Of a stretch of 64,000 nucleotides of DNA, positions 58,041 to 64,000 are shown in pieces; position 1 is the stretch's first letter; each line of letters begins with the position of its first letter. The stretch is from Marasmius tenuissimus. Taxonomy: Eukaryota; Basidiomycota; Agaricomycetes; Agaricales; Marasmiaceae. The notes under the pieces are model-generated. The model had not been told where the DNA came from and searched no databases. It saw nothing but the letters and a program-made list of their open reading frames with translations. Where the stretch lies: assembly GCA_029532415.1 (NCBI GenBank), contig JAQOTA010000053.1, forward strand, positions 4,650,001 through 4,714,000, written 5' to 3'. Made by a program: the position numbers and the translations under genes.

Positions 58041-58877
58041 CTCTCCTTTCGCCCCGTTCAATCTGTCCTCAATTATACCGTATCTTACCCGACCATCTCT
58101 TCATGTTAATCTTTGATATTATGTTGACCAAGTGTTCCTCTCATAAGTTTTTCCCCACAGAAACCTAAGGCAAAGCTCAGTACCTGTGGGTCCATGTAGA
58201 TCCAAATTCGGTATCCTGGCAACCACATGTACTCTCTGATAATGCGGCCCTTGCTTTATCGCTGCGGCTCACAGCGACATCTTATCTCCAAAGTAGAAAC
58301 AGCGTAGTGGGCTATATCAGCGAGACGGAGGGACATACGAGTAAATCCAATATATATGAATGGCCTGAATGAGTAACGAAGCAATCGCCATGGGCTGGGG
58401 AGTTCTGAGAAGTTGAGGCTATAGATACTATGAGCCACCACCGGATTTATGAATGGGCGTCTACTCCACTTCTCCTGACATCCACGCAATTCCTCATGCA
58501 GTACATGTGGGTCCATAGAGGTCCAAATGCGCTATCTCGGAATCGCCGAACCCACACACCTCGGTACAGTAATGGCTAGTCTCTATATTCGCCGAGCCCT
58601 TAAAGTTGTCTTCGAGTCCATCAGACACCATTGGTATGGTTCATATCATCAGAATCGGATATCCTTTGTCGTATTCGGTACATGTAAACATACATTTCCT
58701 TCCTATCCCCATGTCGCAGGTTTACTAACAGTGGAGTTACTGCGCGCCCAAAATCAAGAAATATAGCAATAAAGATCGACATGTCACGTTAGGTAGTACT
58801 GGGTAGGTCTCGATGAGCATATGCAGAGACCGGATGCCATGGTTGGACACACTCACCAACATCCATGCACAATTTCG
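58041..58877. other. Intergenic with two copies of a GTGGGTCCA repeat
   Basis: Contains the motif TGTGGGTCCATGTAGATCC near 58,183-58,205 and GTGGGTCCATAGAGGTCC near 58,507-58,524. A third, inverted copy lies near 61,407-61,440. No gene was recognised. Confidence 0.5.
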
Positions 58878-60981
58878 TCAGTCAACTGATGGACTGAGGT
58901 TCTCTTCCTCTGTGATCGCTTCTGCATCCGCCTCGTCCCCACTTTCTGGCTGCTCCGTTTCGGGATAGAGAAGCGGCCTAGAAAGCCAATGTTCAAATGA
59001 TCACAACAATGGCAAAGAAGCGGAGACTCACCCGATGTCCTCAAAAGAGTCGTCACCACCAGGATGGAATGGGAAGTATTGATAATGGGGGCCAATCGGT
59101 GCATTGTTTGTGCCATTAAGACCAGCAACTCCTAACGGGTTAAGATTGTTCGTGTCTTCCTGAACCATACTTCCCGAGTTGCTCGTATCGATCGGGGGGT
59201 CATCCTCTGGGTATTGAACGAACGAATTGAACGCGTCGTGGGCTTCTTGCTCGGGATCTTGGGTGGGGTCTGCCGCGATCATCGAAGCTTCAGCAGGATC
59301 AAGTTGCTCATTTGAATTCGCTTGCCTACAATTTTTTGAGGAGCGTTGAACTTTGAGCACCGAGAATGGAATGCAGTAACTTGATTCACATACCTCACTT
59401 CCTGAAGGTCCATATCTTCAATAGCTTCAGCCTCGGCGTCTGCTTCGTCATCTGCGTCCTCAGCTGCGTCACTCACATCCATCCGAGGATAATCGACTTC
59501 TTCTTCCTCGTCAGTCGGGACAGTTTCCATCATCATTGGCGACTCCGGACGCGAGCGAGACACGCCCCCACGAACCCCATCTTTCCCTCCGTCATTGAGA
59601 TCCAAAAGGCTGGTGTTCAAGTCTTCCTCCCTGGAGTACTCGTTCAGCAAAGGATTGCCCCCGCCATGCTGAGCATTGGGTCTTGTATTCATACTGAACT
59701 CCTTGAACGTCCGCTCAGCATCTCCAGGCTGAACCAAGCCGTATCTGTTGTCTCGATACAGCTTTGCCTTGGTATGAAGCAGGCTTCCGGGTATGGGCCA
59801 GTAAGGCTGTGTCGTTTCCGGGTAAAGCTCTGCTGCTGCACGTTTGGAGAGCTTTGAGTCCCTCTGACAATTTGATCGACCGGTGCCACCCCGTCTTCCG
59901 CGTCGCTGAAGCTCGTCCTCATCATCGTAGATGGCTTCGATATTATTTAATTCTTCTTCGACCTCAGTTGTTGAGCCGGTCTCTTGGCCAGAGTCGTCGT
60001 CGCCCTATCGGAATGAAAGGTCAGTCGACTCGTAGAGAGCAAGGCCGAGCAACCTACGTTTCTCGCATTTGGGTGATCGTCTGGCAATACTGGACCTCTC
60101 ACAATCAACCTCGGATATTTTGTCTTTCTGGTCACTTTCGAAAGCTTGAAACGGCGATTTTTATCTACACACGGAAGAACCGCCGCTAGTCAATACGCCA
60201 AACGGGAGTCGGAGACTCAAATAGATAACGAAAAACTCACCTTCCAGCGTCTCCGCTGGAACAGCAAATTGTGTCCCGACTGAATAATCCTCGATCCTTT
60301 CCCTGACGTCCTCGAGCCCTAACCGTTCCCAGAACAATTCTACCGACCACTCTGCGAATTCAGAGAAACTGCTTTCGGGCTCCCAACTGTTTCGACAAAG
60401 CAAAAAAAGAAAGTTAGACGGGTAGAAGAAAGCCAGCGAGTGTTCGATATGATGTTCCCGAAGGCGAGAGCTGGTACCATGAGAATGGGACGTACGTATT
60501 TTCGGACTGGCTATAGTTCAGCCACTAAGGGGCAGAAGAAGGTCAATACGATTGAGCTGCCAATGAGAAAAGCTGAAGATAAACGTACTTTGGTCAAGTA
60601 CACCTAGTATATAGTAGTTCGAGTCAGATATTCAAGTTGAACCCGTCTCCGATTGTAACAGCAGATTTTCCCGTCCTAATCAATTGGGAGAGAAAGCCAA
60701 GTACTCACCCACTGTCCATCCTCCCCCACCTGTGCCGCGAAGATGAATTCTAGAAAAACCACCCAACGCCTCCAGTGAGAGGTAACCTGTCAAACAATAT
60801 TGTGCGACGTACCGACTTCGTACAAGGTCTCGCCAGAATCATTGGTCAGAGGTGGCGTTGCTTCTCTTGAGTCAGTAGCAGTGGTTGCGTATGAACGTGT
60901 TAAACTTTGAGAGGGAGATTTTCGACGGCGACGACGGCGCTGAGGACGACGAGTATTTTCACTCTTAGATCGGTTGGGCAT
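58878..60981 (-). CDS. Chromodomain protein
   Basis: At least nine exons on the minus strand, starting MPNRSKSENTRRPQRRRRRRK, a strongly basic N-terminus. The chromodomain is assembled over five exons. It opens with LYEVEFIFAAQVGEDGQW, then VYLTKWLNYSQSENTWEPE and SSFSEFAEWSVELFWERLG. The aromatic cage positions (Y, W, W) and the K-W-x-x-Y-x-x-x-x-x-T-W-E-P signature are present. Chromodomains bind methylated histone tails such as H3K9me. The long remainder is acidic and low-complexity (EEEEVDYPRMDVSDAAED; DDEADAEAEAIEDMD), with IPGSLLHTKAKLYRDN in the middle. The preferred end, EEENLSPSVD at 58,878, uses a last exon in the acidic frame; the alternative frame ends at 58,853. There is no polymerase or integrase domain, so this is a free-standing chromatin protein rather than a retrotransposon remnant. 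Confidence 0.75.
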
Positions 60982-61525
60982 ATGCCGCAGATAATGTATA
61001 GGGAGTAAGGGAAATCAAGATTTTAGAATTTACTACAGGTCACAGTATGGAAAGACCGATGGACAGTGGATGAGGCGCAAGTCTCCTGGGATGATAGTGG
61101 TGGTGGTGTTTGGAGGTTGAAGTTGCGTGACGACTGTGTGACGTGCTTGTCTGCCTTGGGATCGGTCTGAGCCCGAGAATCTTCCGAGCGATGGTGTAAT
61201 CCGGAATCCGATGGTCTTTTGAAGTTCCAAACGAAAAATAGTAACAAGGTGCAGAAATTCTAAGGCATTGAGATGAGGATACATCTCTATGTGTAAGCTA
61301 CGGAAATAGCGCTTTGGAAGACATGAACGTAAAACGAATATGAGGCGGATGTCATTGAATAAACGAATAAAACGAAACCCCGCGGGATCCGGACTTCCAA
61401 CCCCGTTGGCCCGAATTTGGACCCACATGGACCCACAGCAGCCAGACCCCTCTCAGAACTACTACAATGGGTCGCAACGACGGAAATCAAAAGTGATTTA
61501 GAACATACAGATGTCGATATTGAAC
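60982..61525. other. Intergenic with an inverted GTGGGTCCA repeat
   Basis: Holds the promoter side of the chromodomain gene and the sequence GGACCCACATGGACCCACAG (about 61,419-61,438), the complement of the repeat near 58.2 and 58.5 kb. No gene seen. Confidence 0.45.
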
Positions 61526-62796
61526 TTAATATGCTATATCTTCCAGCTTGGGCCGGGTCTCTATGGGTACCTTTTCACCCCTCAACCTCATCTCTGCACC
61601 AAACATATGTTCAGACGGTAGTAGAACTTTGAGGTCCTCCACAAGGGTCCCCAAGTCGCCAACCCTAGCAGAATACTGCTCAAACAACACTCTATACTCC
61701 TCCACCTTTTCAAAGCGCACGAGAGATATTTCCAATGTATCGAGCAGCCCCCCAAGTCGGCGTGCAGAGTACAGATCACGTTCGCCAACATTGATCTTCC
61801 TCAGCGTAGCCGGACATTCAAGTTTCGCTTTCATCATGCCGACCAGGGGACCGATATCCCCACAAAAGTGCAAGAAGTTCCTGAATGTCTTCGTGTGAAG
61901 GATGGATGCGTACTTTCTCAAAATCGTATTCTTTAAGACCTCGTCTCCGAGGTCTAGATACTTCAACGTGTCGTGTCCGCGGAAGATACCAACGAAAGGC
62001 TATTGAAGACAATAACCAGGCCAGCTGCCGATCCGCCGAGAATGGAGGAGGAGGAAACGGTTTGGGTTGTATCAATATCGAGGTAGAGGGTATGTATCGT
62101 TAAGAACGAGGCAGAGAGAAGATTTCGTAAAATATTTTCAACGATTGTGCCTAAAATATATCCAATCTGTGAGTTCCTTGTAGACAGGAGACAAGAAACT
62201 AACTCGCCTTTTGTTCCCACCCACTTGATGACCTTCAAGCCTTCCAACCTCGCGTAAAAGTCGGAAGGAACCCCAATCCCGGCATCTCCCACCGACGGAT
62301 TTCGTATAACCAATTCCTCCAAGCCTCGACCAATCATCTATCATCGCCTGCACGACCTAGATGGTTGCCGAATCATGATCAGCAAACTCCAAGACCGAGT
62401 CGTCCGCAAGACACCTTGGCAAAGGTCCAAATGTCCTTCCTGCAAGCTCGAGCAACCGAAGTCGATTCGTATTCTTCGTCGCGCTCGCATACAAGTTTAT
62501 GAAACTCGACTCCAATTCTAGATTGTCTAGCGCTTCACCAGAGCAGGGACTTCGTAGTAACACAGCGACAACTCGGTCACCTCCCGTGCCAATTCAGTGT
62601 CTCGCGCATGTAGGGAGGGCGTCGTCGCCATAGCTTGTGACGGGAAGGATAGTGAAACTCGACGGTAGACGAGCGGACGAAATTTCAACAAAAATCGCGA
62701 ATTGGTGCTACACAGTTTCACAATATCATCTCTGGACAACGATAAAGGGATTGTGAACTAGATTTCTGTCGAAAACTGGAAAAGACTGGATGGCAT
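61526..62796 (-). pseudogene. F-box protein copy 2 (in-frame stop)
   Basis: Inverted paralogue of the gene at 56,720. It begins MPSSLFQFSTEI, then TAG at 62,758-62,760 exactly where copy 1 has the Trp codon TGG of the F-box core, and continues FTIPLSLSRDDIVKLCSTNS. Later blocks match copy 1: ARDTELAREVTELSLC, LRLLELAGRTFGPLPR, GVPSDFYARLEGLKVIKW, LLSASFLTIHTLYL, LHTKTFRNFLHFCGDI. The C-terminus is RGEKVPIETRPKLEDIAY. Translation from a later Met (62,739) would give a truncated F-box. Some exon joins between 61,960 and 62,530 remain uncertain. Confidence 0.7.
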
Positions 62797-64000
62797 GGAG
62801 GTAGAACGACTCTGGGTCACACTGGGTGGTAATGGCTTCGGTAAGAGCCTCTGGTCTGAGACTGTGTGCTTGAAAACACTGGAGGATCAGATGGATGGAT
62901 AAGTATAACGACGATTCATGAATTACAGTCACGAATACCTCTCCAGCTCCCAGCGTCTCATACCAGCTCCTGTCCTCCCTCAGGCTCTCATCCCAGTGTC
63001 CACGCAAACATCTGTGCTTCTATCCTGATCCCCGACTGCTGAACGGACCTGAATTGTACTAAGAATCCTCCCCACATGTAAACCTCTACCCCTTTTAAGG
63101 TTCCCAGATGCAACCTAAACGCCTTCACCCGCCAACTTGCATGTATTCGCTACGCCCTGGATCAATGAGGTTGAGCAAGGCGAAGGTCCAGGAGCACACC
63201 GTTGCATGGGCGTCTTCGAAGATCCCGGTTTCAAGTGCGTCTCATGCCGTGTGTATCTGTGTGCGATGGTTTAACGTTGACGTAGCAGGAAGTTTTTTTC
63301 GGAGAGTAAAACGGCACAATATCACCGGAGAACATTATAATTCTCGGTCTGCTGATGCGTCAGAAACGTTCGAGGTCGGCTGCCTGAGACGGTGTACGAG
63401 GAACAGGAAACGTGAAACGTGATAAGTGATAAATTTGGCTGACCACGCTGCAACTGTGATCATAAATTTGCCGGCGGCACTTGGTCTCTCGGGCCTCACG
63501 ACTCTGCCTCCTACTATTCCAACCCATTTCCTCTGCCGTTCAACTGGCACTCTTGAGACAGCTAATTTCAGGCAGCTCGTATTACCCTGAGGAGCGCGTT
63601 CAAAATCTCATGGATTCTACGGTCCAATTCCTCGAGATTCTGCTGCATACATTGTAATGACCGATTACATCTAGACCGAGGCCCAGGAGGCAATGAAAAC
63701 GGATCGCCAATGCTTTGTTTGCGTGGATATACCTTGACGATATGCCGTGTTTGAACTTGGAAGGGAACAGCAAGATCATAGGATCAGTTTTTTCTTATGC
63801 TGCCAGGTGAGTGTCTTTCAAAAACAGAGCTTGGCATTGTCATCTCCCTTCGACTTGAACTCTGGAACTGATCAGGCCGCTCTCGGATCTGGGCACTTGA
63901 AAGCAACGGAATATAGATGATCCATCGGACTGTGGGAGTACTAAACTACCAATCCAACGTTCTGACCCTCAAAACAGCATTACTATCGCTCACCACCTTG
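62797..64000. other. Window edge, no gene supported
   Basis: No recognisable domain. Near 63,570-63,790 both strands show short open stretches with possible splice sites: minus text ending QQNLEELDRRIHEILNALL, and plus text ALFAWIYLDDMPCL followed by a GT...AG intron at about 63,807-63,876. One of these may be part of a gene running out of the window, but I cannot decide which. Confidence 0.3.

Noticed and set aside
1..64000. CRISPR arrays, bacterial operons, rRNA genes
   Set aside because: No regularly spaced repeats or rRNA-like sequence were seen, and the spliced gene structure is eukaryotic.

Overview
The window looks like nuclear DNA of a mushroom-forming basidiomycete (Agaricomycetes). 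Genes are split by many short introns of about 45-70 bp with GT-AG ends. The content is typical of that group: expanded P450s, a trichodiene/protoilludene-type sesquiterpene synthase, a CmcJ/GA4-desaturase-like oxygenase, an etherase-like GST, MYND, F-box and chromodomain proteins, a Zn2Cys6 regulator and a KDZ (Kyakuja-Dileera-Zisupton) transposon. The species cannot be named from the sequence. All gene models were spliced by eye.

Region 0.5-14.7 kb resembles a sesquiterpenoid biosynthetic cluster. It holds P450-A (-), a CmcJ-like oxidoreductase (-), P450-B (-), an etherase-like GST (+), an NmrA/isoflavone-reductase-like enzyme (+) and a six-exon sesquiterpene synthase (-). The NmrA-synthase pair lies between two direct repeats of about 0.7 kb (10.36-11.11 and 16.22-16.91 kb). 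Each repeat carries a fragment of a ubiquitin-fusion gene family. A complete member of that family lies at 18.0-19.7 kb, a decayed one at 19.9-21.5 kb and a second complete one at 45.9-47.5 kb.

Region 21.9-42.2 kb is a nested insertion. A MYND zinc-finger gene begins at 21,915 and is cut after codon His at 22,844. Its reading frame resumes exactly in phase at 41,490. The 18.6 kb between begins and ends with an inverted repeat (CAGTGAAACGGGAAAT). Inside that outer insertion sits a second, apparently young element: a 12.8 kb KDZ transposon (28,301-41,093) with 255-bp inverted repeats that I see differing at one base, flanked by a perfect 7-bp duplication GTAAATG. It carries a 1006-aa transposase and six further genes, including an HMG-box-like protein and a protein with an RNase H1 N-terminal (viroplasmin-like) domain.

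Region 42.3-64 kb returns to host genes: P450-C (-), the second complete ubiquitin-fusion gene (+), a small N-terminally anchored protein (-), a Zn2Cys6 transcription factor with a 13-nt micro-exon (+), P450-D (+), a tRNA-like relic, a frameshifted F-box gene (+), a chromodomain protein (-) and a second F-box gene with an in-frame stop (-). The four P450s are paralogues of one family. The regulator and P450-C/D may belong with the terpene genes, but that is inference. The remaining stretches are intergenic or decayed and are listed as such.
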